From VRUE01 sp963745915 (GTDB lineage Bacteria > Actinomycetota > Thermoleophilia > Solirubrobacterales > 70-9), in assembly GCA_963745915.1 (NCBI GenBank), contig CAVUZA010000002.1, forward strand, positions 2,046,001 to 2,110,000: DNA of 64,000 nt, given 5' to 3'. Under the pieces are notes generated by a model. The model worked only from the letters and a program-made list of their open reading frames with translations, did not search any database and was not told the DNA's origin. Position numbers and translations under genes: made by a program. Shown here one piece after another: positions 7,074 through 16,425 of this stretch; the first letter of the stretch is position 1, and every line of letters starts with the position of its first letter.

Positions 7074-9151
7074 ATGCTCGACCTCGGCCGTTACCTGCTG
7101 GGCGTCGCCGAGATCGCGATCCTCGTCGGCTTCGCCTGGCTGGGTGGGGCGGCCCTGCGCCGCCGGCTGCTGCCTGACTTCGACGGGGCTCCGGCGCATC
7201 TCGCGGCAGCGGTTCTCGGCTTGGCCATCCTGCTCTGGACCGCCGAGCTGCTCGGGTCCGTTGGGTTTTTCCAGCCGTTGCCGTATCTGGCGCTGACGGT
7301 TGTTGCTGGGCTTGGGCTTCGGGTGTGGTTGGGAGGAGGTCGGGGGGCCCCTCCGCCTCGCTGGGTTTTTCGCCTGGAGAGTCGGCGGCTGGCCGTGGGC
7401 GTGGTTGGGGCGAAAAACAGGACGCCGCTGCGTCGGAGGGACCCCCCCGACCTCCCGCCATCGTCACCGCGGGTGCCTTGGCCATCGCCGCGGTCGCTGT
7501 CGTGAAGTTCGGGGTGGAGTTGGGGCCCAAGCTGTCGACGGGGATGACTGGGTTCGACTCGACTTGGTACCACGGGCCGTTCGCAGCCGGGTTCTTCCAG
7601 AGCGGCAGCACCTGGGACCTGCACTTCATCGCGCCGCAGTTTCTGGCCTGGTTCTACCCGGCGAATTCGGAGGTCTTCCACGCAGCGGGGATGGTGGCGT
7701 TCGGGCGGGACTTGCTCTCGCCGCTGTTGAACCTTGGCTGGTTCGTCGGCTGCCTGCTGGCTTGCTGGTGCATCGGGCGGCCGTATCGCGTGGCGCCCTA
7801 TGGGCTTGCGCTCGGCGCCGTCGCCCTGAGCCTGCCGGTGTTGAGCGATCAGGCCGGGGAGGCTCGCAACGACATCGTCGGGATCTTCTTCCTGCTGGCC
7901 GCGGTGGCGATCGCTCTGGCCCAGCCCAAACGCAGTTCACGCATGGCAGGTGGAACTGCGTTTGGGCTGGGCCAGGCGGGGGTTGTGGGGCTGGCGGCGG
8001 GGCTCGCGGCGGGGACGAAGCTCAACTTCCTGCTGCCGGCCCTGGTGCTGGTAGTCGGGATTGGACTGGTTGCGGGGAGGGGGCGGCGGCTGAGAGTTGG
8101 GGGCGTCGCCCTGCTCGCGGCACTGGCCGGCGGGGGGTACTGGTACCTGCGAAATCTGGCGCAGACGGGCAACCCGCTGCCGTGGGTCTCCCACCTGGGG
8201 CCGATCGAGCTGCCGGCGCCCGAGCAGGCGCTCGGGGGGAGGGAGGGGCACAGCGTGCTCGGCTACCTGGGCGACGGCGGGGTCTGGGCGGACTGGCTGC
8301 TGCCGGGGTTGCACGGGGGGCTGACGCTGCTCTGGCCGCTGCTGCTCGCCGGCGCGCTGGCCGGGCTGCTGGCGGCCCTCGACCGCCGCGCCGACCCGGC
8401 CCTGCGCCTGGCCGGCGCCGCGGGCTTGGCGGTGCTGCTGGCCTGGTTGATCGCTCCCACAGGAGCTTCCGGCCCGGACGGGACTCCCCGCGGCTTCGAA
8501 TCGGGCCTCCGCTACCTCGCCCCGGCCCTAGTCCTCGGGCTGTCCCTGCTCCCAGCCGCCCCCCAGCTGCGGTCGTATTTGTTCCCACCCCCCGGGGATA
8601 AGTACGACCGGAACCGGGGAGGCGGTCGGGGCGTTCGCTTCCGGTCGTATTTGTCCCCGCATGGCGGGAACAAGTACGACCGCTGGGGGTGGGTGGGGTT
8701 GGCGGTTGCGTTGGCGGTCGCCGTTGGGTATCCGGTCCAGCGGCACTACCTGTCGCATCGCTACGAGGCCCCGAGCTTCGCCGCCTCGGGCCTGAACGCT
8801 GCTTTCGGCTGGGCGCAGGCAGTCGACGGTGCGCGGATCGCGACGACCAGCACGCGCCAGTACCCGCTCTTCGGCCGCGACCTCTCCAACCGGGTCGAGT
8901 TTCTCGGCGAGCGGCGGCCGCACGGCGGCTTCGTCGCGCCGTCCAACTGCCGTGCGTTCCGGGCGCTGGTCGACGAAGGCAACTACGACTACCTGGTCGC
9001 CACCCGCGACCGGATCGAGCCCGGCCGGCCCGCCTACCCGCCCGCCGCCCGCTGGGCGGCGGGTCCGGCGACCACCGTGGTCCTGCACCAGCCGCCGACC
9101 GTCGTCTTCCGCATCGACGGCCGGCTCGACCCGCGCACCTGCCCGCGCTGA
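7074..9151 (+). CDS. GT-C-like multi-helix membrane glycosyltransferase, frame interrupted by a hairpin
   Basis: Large membrane protein resembling GT-C (family 39-like) glycosyltransferases, with many helices and an acidic residue in the first outer loop (GFDSTWYHGPFAAGFF). The N-terminal part (7074 to about 7333) and the rest (about 7456-9151) are in different frames. Deleting about 122 bases around an imperfect inverted repeat (7334-7455) joins LGLRVWLG to AIVTAGALAIA in one frame. As written, only the downstream frame (usable from 7325) is long. Three more palindromes are read through in frame at 7916-7975, 8570-8610 and 8642-8682. It directly follows murJ, so a cell-envelope polymer role is plausible; donor and acceptor are unknown. 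Confidence 0.65.
7334..7455. repeat. Imperfect inverted repeat interrupting the membrane-protein gene
   Basis: Outer arms GGAGGTCGGGGGG (7335-7347) and its complement (7443-7455) pair fully. Inner arms ending TTTTTCGCC (about 7366-7374) and GGCGAAAAA (7409-7417) also pair, with bulges between. The reading frame changes across the element, and removal of about 122 bases restores it. The exact edges are uncertain by a few bases. Confidence 0.6.
7916..7975. repeat. 23-bp-arm palindrome inside the membrane-protein gene
   Basis: Arms 7916-7938 and 7953-7975 are perfect 23-base complements around a 14-base loop containing GCATGGC. At 60 bases it keeps the frame and inserts a polar stretch (QPKRSSRMAGGTAFGLGQ) into what would otherwise be a continuous hydrophobic helix, which argues that it is an insertion. 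Confidence 0.75.
8570..8610. repeat. Family D palindrome, copy 1
   Basis: Arms starting CGGTCGTATTTGTTCCC and ending with the near-complement pair at 14 of 17 positions. It is repeated 32 bases further on (8642-8682). The two encode similar peptides, RSYLFPPPGDKYDR and RSYLSPHGGNKYDR, in a loop of the membrane protein. Confidence 0.6.
8642..8682. repeat. Family D palindrome, copy 2
   Basis: Arms 8642-8660 and 8664-8682 pair at 17 of 19 positions with loop ATG, centre CCGCATGGCGGG. It is related to copy 1 and to the element at 51021-51061, which share the CGGTCG arm start and the CCCGC centre. Confidence 0.65.
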
Positions 9152-9153
9152 TC

Positions 9154-9203
9154 GACGTGCCGTCCCTGGGAGGTCATCTATGACCTCCCAGGGACGGCAC
9201 GTC
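9154..9203. terminator. Bidirectional hairpin between convergent genes
   Basis: Perfect 23-bp stem (9154-9176 with 9181-9203) and a TCTA loop, placed exactly between the stops of the membrane-protein gene and lepA. There is no U-tract. It probably ends both transcripts, but it belongs to the same class of long hairpins found inside genes. Confidence 0.65.
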
Positions 9204-9204
9204 T

Positions 9205-10998
<1,794 letters not shown>

Positions 10999-11055
10999 CG
11001 GGTGGCGGAGTATGGCGAAGGTGGCTCGGCCGACGGGTGATTAGACTGCCCCGCC

Positions 11056-11496
11056 ATGCCTATTAAGACCGAAGCTGTGGGGAAAGAGTGGCCCGCCACG
11101 ACATACGAGGTGGGCAAGGAGAAGATCGGCGAGTACGCGCGGGTGGTCGGGCTCGACAACCCGGTGCACTTCGACCGCGAGGCGGCCAGGGCGGCCGGTT
11201 ACCGCGACGTGGTGGCGCCGCCGATGTTCTGCGTCGTCTACAGCGCCCCGGCGCTGGGGCCGGCGATGTTCGACGACGAGGTCGGGATGAACTTCGCCGC
11301 GATGGTCCACGGCGGCCAGGAGTTCGAGTGGGGCGAGCCGGCCTGCTCGGGCGACGAGATCACGACCACGGCCAGGTGCCTGGAGATCTACGAGAAGGAC
11401 GGCAAGGGCTTCTACGTGTTCGAGACGCGCTCGGTCAACCAGGACGGCGCCGAGGTGGTCAAGGGCACCTGGACCAACATCGTGAGGGGGGTCTGA
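11056..11496 (+). CDS. MaoC-type dehydratase subunit, HadA/HadC-like
   Basis: 146-residue hot-dog-fold protein of the FAS1/MaoC N-terminal type, in which half of a heterodimeric (3R)-hydroxyacyl-ACP dehydratase lacks the catalytic Asp/His. Recognisable features are a YEVGKEKIGEYARVVGLDNPVHFD start and the VAPPMFCVVY and MVHGGQEFEWGEP segments. The ATG lies 8 bases after TAGACT (11042-11047). The partner gene starts one base after its stop. By analogy with HadAB/HadBC it would work in fatty-acid elongation; whether the substrate is ACP- or CoA-bound is unknown. Confidence 0.85.
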   Translation: MPIKTEAVGKEWPATTYEVGKEKIGEYARVVGLDNPVHFDREAARAAGYRDVVAPPMFCVVYSAPALGPAMFDDEVGMNFAAMVHGGQEFEWGEPACSGDEITTTARCLEIYEKDGKGFYVFETRSVNQDGAEVVKGTWTNIVRGV

Positions 11497-11497
11497 G

Positions 11498-11890
11498 ATG
11501 GCTGATCTGAACCAGGGCGAGACGATCGAGGGGCTGAAGGTCACCCCCGACAAGTACCTGCCGCACCGCTACGCGGGCGCCTCGGGGGACTTCAACCCGA
11601 TCCACATCGACCCCGAGTTCGCCAAGGCGGTCGGCCTGCCCAACACGATCCTGCACGGCCTCTACATGATGGGCCTCGTCGCCCGCGCGGCGACCGACGC
11701 CGCCGGCGGCGACCCGAAGTCGCTGAAGCGGCTCGCGGTCCAGTTCCGCGGCATGGGGGCGCCGGAGACCGAGATCGTGGTCAGCGGCACGGTCAAGAGT
11801 GCCGAGGGCGGCACGGCGGTCATCGACGTGGTGGCGGCGCAGGGGGAGAATCAGACGATTCGGAACGCCGAGGCGGAAGTTCAGCTGTAG
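11498..11890 (+). CDS. MaoC-like dehydratase, HadB-like catalytic subunit
   Basis: 130-residue single hot-dog domain with the hydratase-2 motif YAGASGDFNPIHIDPEFAK, giving the catalytic Asp and His, followed by NTILHGLYMMG. It would form the active partner of the upstream subunit in dehydrating (3R)-hydroxyacyl thioesters. The one-base gap implies coupled translation. An 80-base family A hairpin follows six bases after its stop and separates it from hrcA. Confidence 0.87.
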   Translation: MADLNQGETIEGLKVTPDKYLPHRYAGASGDFNPIHIDPEFAKAVGLPNTILHGLYMMGLVARAATDAAGGDPKSLKRLAVQFRGMGAPETEIVVSGTVKSAEGGTAVIDVVAAQGENQTIRNAEAEVQL

Positions 11891-11895
11891 GCGGT

Positions 11896-11975
11896 GAGGA
11901 GCGCCGGGCGGGCCTGCCAAGACGCTCGGCGGGAGCCTCGCTGGAGTGTCTTGGCAGGCCCGCCCGGCGCTCCTC
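11896..11975. repeat. Family A hairpin, copy A1
   Basis: Perfect 28-bp arms (11896-11923 and 11948-11975) flank the 24-base core at 11924-11947, which begins GCTCGGCGGGAGCC and ends CTGGAGT. The stem closes with AAGAC/GTCTT. It lies between the hadB-like gene and hrcA and ends one base before the hrcA -10 hexamer. It could act as a terminator, but the same element sits inside prmA. Confidence 0.9.
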
Positions 11976-11976
11976 T

Positions 11977-11982
11977 TAGACT
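11977..11982 (+). promoter_or_regulatory. -10 hexamer TAGACT before hrcA
   Basis: TAGACT 6 bases before the ATG at 11989, implying a leaderless hrcA mRNA. No CIRCE operator is visible here. Confidence 0.45.
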
Positions 11983-11988
11983 TCAGTG

Positions 11989-12720
11989 ATGCTTTCCGAG
12001 CGGCAAGAGTTGATTCTCAGGCTGGTGGTCGATGCGTATCTCGCGTCGGGGAAGCCGGTGCCTTCGCGGGAGCTGGTCGAGCGGGCTGAGATTGAGTGGG
12101 GGGCGTCTACGGTGCGGGCGGAGTTGGCGGCGCTGGAGGCTGCGGGGTATCTGACGCATCCTCATACCTCGGCGGGGAGGGTGCCGACGGAGCTGGGGTA
12201 TAGGCGGCACGTCGATCAGCTGATGGCGACCGGCGGGCCCAGCGTCGAGGCGGCGGTCGAGCTCGAGCTCTCGCGGCTGCGGCGCGAGCTCGACGAGGCG
12301 ATGCGCGAGACCACCACCGCCCTCGCCCAGGTCACCGACCTGATGGCGCTGGTCACCGCGCCGCTGGGCGAAACGCTCTACATGCACGGCCTCGCCCGCC
12401 TGCTCTCCGACGAGCACCGCGCCGACCTGCCGCACGTCGACGAGCTGATGGGCGCGCTCGAGGGCCGCGCCGCGGTGCTCGGCGCCCTGCGCTCGGCGCT
12501 CGAGGAGCGCTCGGTCTTCCTCTGGATCGGCGGCGAGAACCCACAGCCGGAGCTGCGCTCGGTCAGCGTCGTCGGCGCCAACTACGGGATCGGCCGCCGT
12601 CATCTGGGCGCGGTCGGCGTCGTCGGCCCGCTGCGCATGGACTACGCGACCGCGATCGCCTCGGTGCGCGGCGCCGCCCACGAGCTCTCGCGCTACTGCG
12701 AGACGGTCTACGACGCCTAG
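11989..12720 (+). CDS. hrcA: Heat-inducible transcription repressor HrcA (short form)
   Basis: Repressor of heat-shock genes that binds CIRCE elements. The N-terminal winged helix is clear (LSERQELILRLVVDAYLASGKPVPSREL, then WGASTVRAELAALEAAGYLTHPHTSAGRVPTE), and the C-terminal signature VGANYGIGRRHLGAVGVVGPLRMDYATAI is present. At 243 residues it lacks roughly 100 residues of the usual middle domain. The ATG at 11989 is preferred to the adjacent in-frame GTG at 11986. It is followed two bases later by dnaJ, the usual hrcA-dnaJ pairing. Confidence 0.9.
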   Translation: MLSERQELILRLVVDAYLASGKPVPSRELVERAEIEWGASTVRAELAALEAAGYLTHPHTSAGRVPTELGYRRHVDQLMATGGPSVEAAVELELSRLRRELDEAMRETTTALAQVTDLMALVTAPLGETLYMHGLARLLSDEHRADLPHVDELMGALEGRAAVLGALRSALEERSVFLWIGGENPQPELRSVSVVGANYGIGRRHLGAVGVVGPLRMDYATAIASVRGAAHELSRYCETVYDA

Positions 12721-12722
12721 GC

Positions 12723-13400
12723 ATGGCCCGCGACTACTACGAGGTGCTGGGCGTCGGCCGCGACGCCTCCGAGACGGAGCTGAAGCGCTCCTTCCGCAAG
12801 CTCGCCCGCGAGCTGCACCCCGACGTCAACGCCCACGACCCCGAGGCCGAGGAGAAGTTCAAGGCCGCGGCCGAGGCCTACGAGGTGCTCTCCGACCCCG
12901 AGCGGCGCCAGGTCTACGACCGCTTCGGCCACGAGGGCCTGCGCGGCGGCGGCTTCCAGCCCGGCGGCGGGGCCGGCTTCGGCTCGATCGAGGATCTGCT
13001 CGGGGCGGTCTTCGGCGGCGCCTTCGGCTTCGAGGTGCGGCGCGGCCCGATGCGCGGCCAGGATCTCGTCCACGGAGTCGAGATCTCGGCGCTGCAGGCG
13101 ATGCTCGGGCTGGAGGTCACGATCCCCAGCCATGAGGGCGAGCGCGAGATCGAGCTGCCGCCCGGGGTCCAGCACGGCTCCCAGTTCGCCCTGCGCGGCC
13201 ACGGACTGCCCGGCGCCAACGGCGGCCCGCCCGGCGACCTGATCGTCGTCGTCCACGTGATCGTCCCCACCGACCTCTCCGAGGAGCAGCGCGAGCTGGC
13301 CGAGAAGCTGGAGGAGAAGCTCGAGGCGCGCAACGTCCGCTCGCAGCAGGGCGGCGGCGGGCAGGGCTTCTTCTCGCGCATGCGCGGCGCCTTCCATTGA
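12723..13400 (+). CDS. dnaJ: DnaJ-family co-chaperone lacking the zinc-finger domain
   Basis: Hsp40 co-chaperone that stimulates DnaK. The J domain is residues 1-70 with the HPD motif (ELHPDVN); a Gly/Phe-rich linker follows (about 72-105), then one beta-sandwich substrate domain (GQDLVHGVEISALQAMLGLEV, IELPPGVQHGSQFALRGHGLP, GDLIVVVHVIVP). There are no CxxCxGxG repeats, and only 225 residues against about 375 in classical DnaJ. It resembles a reduced type II J protein. It follows hrcA and overlaps prmA by four bases. Confidence 0.88.
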   Translation: MARDYYEVLGVGRDASETELKRSFRKLARELHPDVNAHDPEAEEKFKAAAEAYEVLSDPERRQVYDRFGHEGLRGGGFQPGGGAGFGSIEDLLGAVFGGAFGFEVRRGPMRGQDLVHGVEISALQAMLGLEVTIPSHEGEREIELPPGVQHGSQFALRGHGLPGANGGPPGDLIVVVHVIVPTDLSEEQRELAEKLEEKLEARNVRSQQGGGGQGFFSRMRGAFH

Positions 13401-14286
13401 TCCGCCTCGCGGTCCGCTGCCAGCCGGCCCAGGCCGAGATCGTGCTCGCCGAGCTGACCGTCCTGGCCCCGAACGGGGTCGAGGAGGAGCGCGGGCCGGG
13501 TTACGTCGAGTACGCGATCTACGGCGGCGAGGGGGAGCTGCCGGAGCTGGGCGAGATCGAGGTCGCCGCCGGCGACGGCCTGGTCGAGGTGGTGGCGACC
13601 GAGGTGCCCGACGACTGGGCCGACCGCTGGCAGGACTTCCACAAGCCGCTGCTGGTCGGCGAGCGCCTCTGGCTGCGCCCCTCCTGGGAGCCGCCGCGCG
13701 AGGGCGCGGTCGACCTCGTCGTCGACCCCGGCCGCGCCTTCGGCACCGGCGCCCATCCGACGACGAGGCTGTGCTTGGAGTTCCTGTTGGAGCTGGCCGA
13801 GGCAGGGGAAGCGGCCGGTGCGCTCACCGACCTGGGCACCGGCTCCGGAGTGCTCGCCATTGCGGCGGCGAAGCTGGGCTGGGACCCGGTCTCGGGCTAC
13901 GACCACGAGCAGGCTGCCGTCGAAGCTGCGAGTGGCAACGCGAGTGCCAACGGCGTTGAGCTTCAGCTCACGCGTATGAACTTGCGCGACGGCCTTCCGG
14001 CTCTCGCCGCGACCACGGTGGCCAACATGACGGCGCCCGTGATTCGGGTCGTCGCAGAGCAGCTGATGGGGATGGGGATCGGGGGAGTGGCCCCCAAAAC
14101 GCTCGGCAGGAGCCTCGCTGGAGTGTTTTGGGGGCCACTCCCCCGATCCCCACGCGCCTCATTTGCTCTGGGCTGCTGCCGGGGGAGTTGGATGGGATCG
14201 CGGAGGTGTTCGGGGCGGTCGGCATGGGCGAGGTCGAGCGGCGTGTCGAGGGCGACTGGGCCGCACTGTTGCTGCGATCCGCCTGA
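13397..14286 (+). CDS. prmA: Ribosomal protein L11 methyltransferase, interrupted by a family A hairpin
   Basis: SAM-dependent methyltransferase for ribosomal protein L11. The N-terminal domain and the motifs DPGRAFGTGAHPTTRLCLEFL, DLGTGSGVLAIAAAKLG and TVANMTAPVI are intact. An 80-base hairpin (14073-14152) then shifts the frame; as written the frame stops at 14308 with an unrelated tail. Removing exactly those 80 bases joins AEQLMG to TRLICSGLLPGELDGI and gives a normal PrmA C-terminus ending at 14286 (269 residues). TTG start overlapping the dnaJ stop. It is either inactivated or needs excision or bypass of the element. Confidence 0.8.
14073..14152. repeat. Family A hairpin, copy A2, inside prmA
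   Basis: Perfect 28-bp arms (14073-14100 and 14125-14152) around the 24-base family A core (14101-14124, one base different from A1). It closes with AAAAC/GTTTT. Total 80 bases, the same length as A1 with unrelated arm sequence. Deletion restores the prmA frame exactly. Confidence 0.93.
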
Positions 14287-14307
14287 CGCGCGTATATGTT
14301 TCCGCTG

Positions 14308-14793
14308 ATGCTGGCGACGATCGTGGACCCGGGGTACAAGATTGCGCTGTTCCTGCACATCTTGGCCGTTGTGCTTGCCTTCGGGCCGACGTTCGGTTAC
14401 GCGCTGTTCTTCTCGGTCGTCCCGCAGCACCCGCGTGCCACCCCGGCGATCCTGGCCGGGATTCAGAAGACCGATCGCTACCTGGTCAACCCCGGGATGA
14501 TCGTGCTGCTGCTGGCGGGGATCTACGTGCTCGCCGACGGGCCCTGGGAGGCCAGCGATGCGTTCATCAGCGTCGGCTTCCTGGCGATCATCGCCCTTTT
14601 CGGTCTCCAGCACGGATTCTTCAGGCCCCAAACGGCGAAGGCACGTGAGCTCGCCGAACGCGACCTGAAGGCCGGGGATGTGCTCAGCGAGGAGTTCACG
14701 GCGCTCAGCGACCGGATCGGCAAGGTCGGCACCGTCGCCGGGCTGATCGTCGTGGTGACGATCTTCTTCATGGCCTACAAGCCCTTCCTCTAG
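14308..14793 (+). CDS. DUF2269-like integral membrane protein
   Basis: 161-residue protein with about four hydrophobic helices: IALFLHILAVVLAFGPTFGYALFF, an MIVLLLAGIYVLA segment, a FLAIIALFGLQHGFF segment and a C-terminal VAGLIVVVTIFFMAYKPFL. It resembles predicted integral membrane proteins of the DUF2269 type; the function is unknown. The ATG at 14308 lies 7 bases after TATGTT (14295-14300); an ATG at 14296 adds four residues. It is close downstream of prmA and just upstream of murI. Confidence 0.65.
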   Translation: MLATIVDPGYKIALFLHILAVVLAFGPTFGYALFFSVVPQHPRATPAILAGIQKTDRYLVNPGMIVLLLAGIYVLADGPWEASDAFISVGFLAIIALFGLQHGFFRPQTAKARELAERDLKAGDVLSEEFTALSDRIGKVGTVAGLIVVVTIFFMAYKPFL

Positions 14794-14801
14794 GCAGCTC
14801 G

Positions 14802-15647
14802 ACGAGCACGGCTGACGAGAACCGGCCCGATCCCTCGCTCCCGGTCGCGGTCTTCGACTCGGGGGTGGGTGGGCTCACGGTGCTGCACGAGTGCCTGGTC
14901 TCGCTGCCCGAGGAGGACTACGTCTACCTCGGCGACACCGAGTGGTTCCCCTACGGGGTGAAGGACCCGGATGAGCTGCGCGAGCGGATCCGGGCGATCG
15001 CCGGGCTATTGCTGCGCGGCGGGGCGAAGCTGCTGGTGATCGCCTGCAACACGGCGACCTCGGTCGGCGAGGAGGTCGCCCGCGAGGTGGCCGCCGAGCG
15101 CGGGGTGGAGGTGGTGCCGGTGGTCGAGCCGCAGGCCGAGATCGCGGCGGCGATCAGCGACAGCGGCCGGGTCGGCGTCCTCGCCACCCCGAACACGGTC
15201 GAGAGCGGCGCCTACCGCCGGGCGCTGGAAGCGGCGGGCCGGGCACTCGAGGTGACCGAGGTGGAGGCGCCCGACCTGGCGCCGTTCATCCAGGACGGCT
15301 CGCCCTTCGACGAGCGTGTGGTGGCGATGGCCCGCGCCTACTGCGAGCCGCTGCGCCGGGCGCAGGTCGACACCCTGATCCTCGGCTGCACCCACTACCC
15401 GCTGGTGGCGCCGATGCTGCAGCGCATCCTCGGCCGCGACGTGCGCCTGGTCAGCGGCGGCCACGCCGTCGCCGCCGCCGTCCAGCGCAGCCTCGACCGC
15501 GCCGGCATCGCCCGCCCCGCCGACGGCGAGGGCTCCTACCGCTTCCTCTGCAGCGGCGACGCCGAGTCCTTCCGCGAGCTCGGCACCCGCTTCCTGCAGA
15601 TGCCCCTCGGCGAGGTCGAGCGGGTCGAGATCGCCCCGCTCCAGTAG
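14802..15647 (+). CDS. murI: Glutamate racemase
   Basis: Converts L- to D-glutamate for peptidoglycan. The catalytic segments are VAVFDSGVGGLTVLHE, LVIACNTATSVG (first Cys) and LILGCTHYPLVAP (second Cys and His). No ATG, GTG or TTG exists in frame upstream of the essential DSG motif; the first usable one (GTG 14865) falls after it. The most natural start is ACG at 14802, giving a STADENRPDP-type N-terminus 5 bases after TAGGCA. This is either a rare ACG start or an ATG lost to a point change or sequence error. It is a stand-alone gene after the membrane protein. Confidence 0.85.
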   Translation, partial: TSTADENRPDPSLPVAVFDSGVGGLTVLHECLVSLPEEDYVYLGDTEWFPYGVKDPDELRERIRAIAGLLLRGGAKLLVIACNTATSVGEEVAREVAAERGVEVVPVVEPQAEIAAAISDSGRVGVLATPNTVESGAYRRALEAAGRALEVTEVEAPDLAPFIQDGSPFDERVVAMARAYCEPLRRAQVDTLILGCTHYPLVAPMLQRILGRDVRLVSGGHAVAAAVQRSLDRAGIARPADGEGSYRFLCSGDAESFRELGTRFLQMPLGEVERVEIAPLQ

Positions 15648-15766
15648 CTCGCGACGAGGAATTCACACATCCGTCGCATTCTGCGCGCCACCCGCGCGCC
15701 CGGGCCTGGCACGGTGTCCCCATGACTACAGCGACAGCCCTCCCAAGACCATCCGGCAATACCATA

Positions 15767-15772
15767 TATACT
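15767..15772 (+). promoter_or_regulatory. -10 hexamer TATACT before the first antitoxin gene
   Basis: TATACT in an AT-rich patch, 6 bases before the GTG at 15779. This predicts leaderless transcription of the antitoxin-toxin pair. Confidence 0.55.
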
Positions 15773-15778
15773 CACCCC

Positions 15779-16015
15779 GTGGCAAAGGTGATGATCTCGA
15801 TCCCCGACGACATGCTCGCCCGCCTCGACACCCAGGCGCAGGCCAGCCGCGAGACCCGCAGCGGCTACCTGCGGCGGCTGGCGGAACGGGACCTGGAGAC
15901 CGCCGACGGCCGCAAGCGGAACGAGGTGCAGCGCCTGCTGAACGCGATCGGGCCGGTCGACCTCGGCGGCGTCAGCGCCGCGCAGCTGATCCGCGAAGAC
16001 CGCGACTCGCGCTGA
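15779..16015 (+). CDS. vapB: Ribbon-helix-helix antitoxin, VapB-like
   Basis: Short DNA-binding antitoxin of 78 residues. The N-terminus AKVMISIPDDMLARLDTQA is a typical ribbon-helix-helix strand and helix, followed by SGYLRRLAERDL and a C-terminal toxin-wrapping tail. The GTG at 15779 fits both the family start and the promoter 6 bases upstream; an ATG at 15722 would add an unlikely N-terminus. The toxin gene starts two bases after its stop. The complex probably represses its own promoter. Confidence 0.75.
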   Translation: MAKVMISIPDDMLARLDTQAQASRETRSGYLRRLAERDLETADGRKRNEVQRLLNAIGPVDLGGVSAAQLIREDRDSR

Positions 16016-16016
16016 C

Positions 16017-16421
16017 GTGTACCTGCTCGACGCCAGCATCTGGGTTCTCCTGGTCGATCCAGGGGATCGCTACCACCAGGCTGCCTCCAAGCTGATCGGC
16101 GACCACGCGACGTCGCTGGCCGCGCTCGACCTGACCACGCATGAGGTCGGCAACGCGATCGGCGTCAAGCGCGGCGATCGCCAGGAGGCCGCCAACGTGG
16201 TCCGCCTGCTCTTCGCCTGCTGCGGTGACCGGGTGCTCCCGGCCGACGCCGAGCTCAGCGCCGCCGCGCTCGAGATCGCCGCCGAGCACGGCATCACCGC
16301 CTACGACGCGGCCTACGTCGCCGCCGCCCGCCGCCACGGCTGGACCCTGGTCAGCGCCGACGTCGCCGACCTCGTCTCCAACGGCCTCGCGGTCACCCCC
16401 GACGCGGCCGACTACCCTTAA
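16017..16421 (+). CDS. vapC: PIN-domain ribonuclease toxin, VapC-like
   Basis: 134-residue PIN-domain RNase, the toxin partner of the preceding antitoxin. The acidic metal-binding residues are visible: Asp in YLLDASIWV, Glu in TTHEVGNA, Asp in TAYDAAYVAAA and Asp in LVSADVADL. VapC-type PIN toxins cleave tRNA or rRNA and so inhibit translation. GTG start. All catalytic acids appear intact, so it should be active. Confidence 0.85.
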   Translation: MYLLDASIWVLLVDPGDRYHQAASKLIGDHATSLAALDLTTHEVGNAIGVKRGDRQEAANVVRLLFACCGDRVLPADAELSAAALEIAAEHGITAYDAAYVAAARRHGWTLVSADVADLVSNGLAVTPDAADYP

Positions 16422-16425
16422 GCCG

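Noticed and set aside
5463..7199. 578-codon minus-strand frame opposite murJ.
   Set aside because: Composition is the reverse shadow of MurJ (Asp/Glu/Arg/Gln-rich), with no recognisable fold.
8570..8682. Both family D palindromes as one removable insert restoring a frame.
   Set aside because: The combined length (113 bases) would break the current open frame, so there is no excision evidence here.
11896..11975. Family A hairpins as ordinary intrinsic terminators.
   Set aside because: No U-tract, an invariant 24-base loop, and a copy inside prmA; termination may be a side effect but does not explain them.
15647..15779. tRNA or small RNA gene upstream of the first toxin-antitoxin pair.
   Set aside because: No cloverleaf or other convincing structure could be formed by eye.
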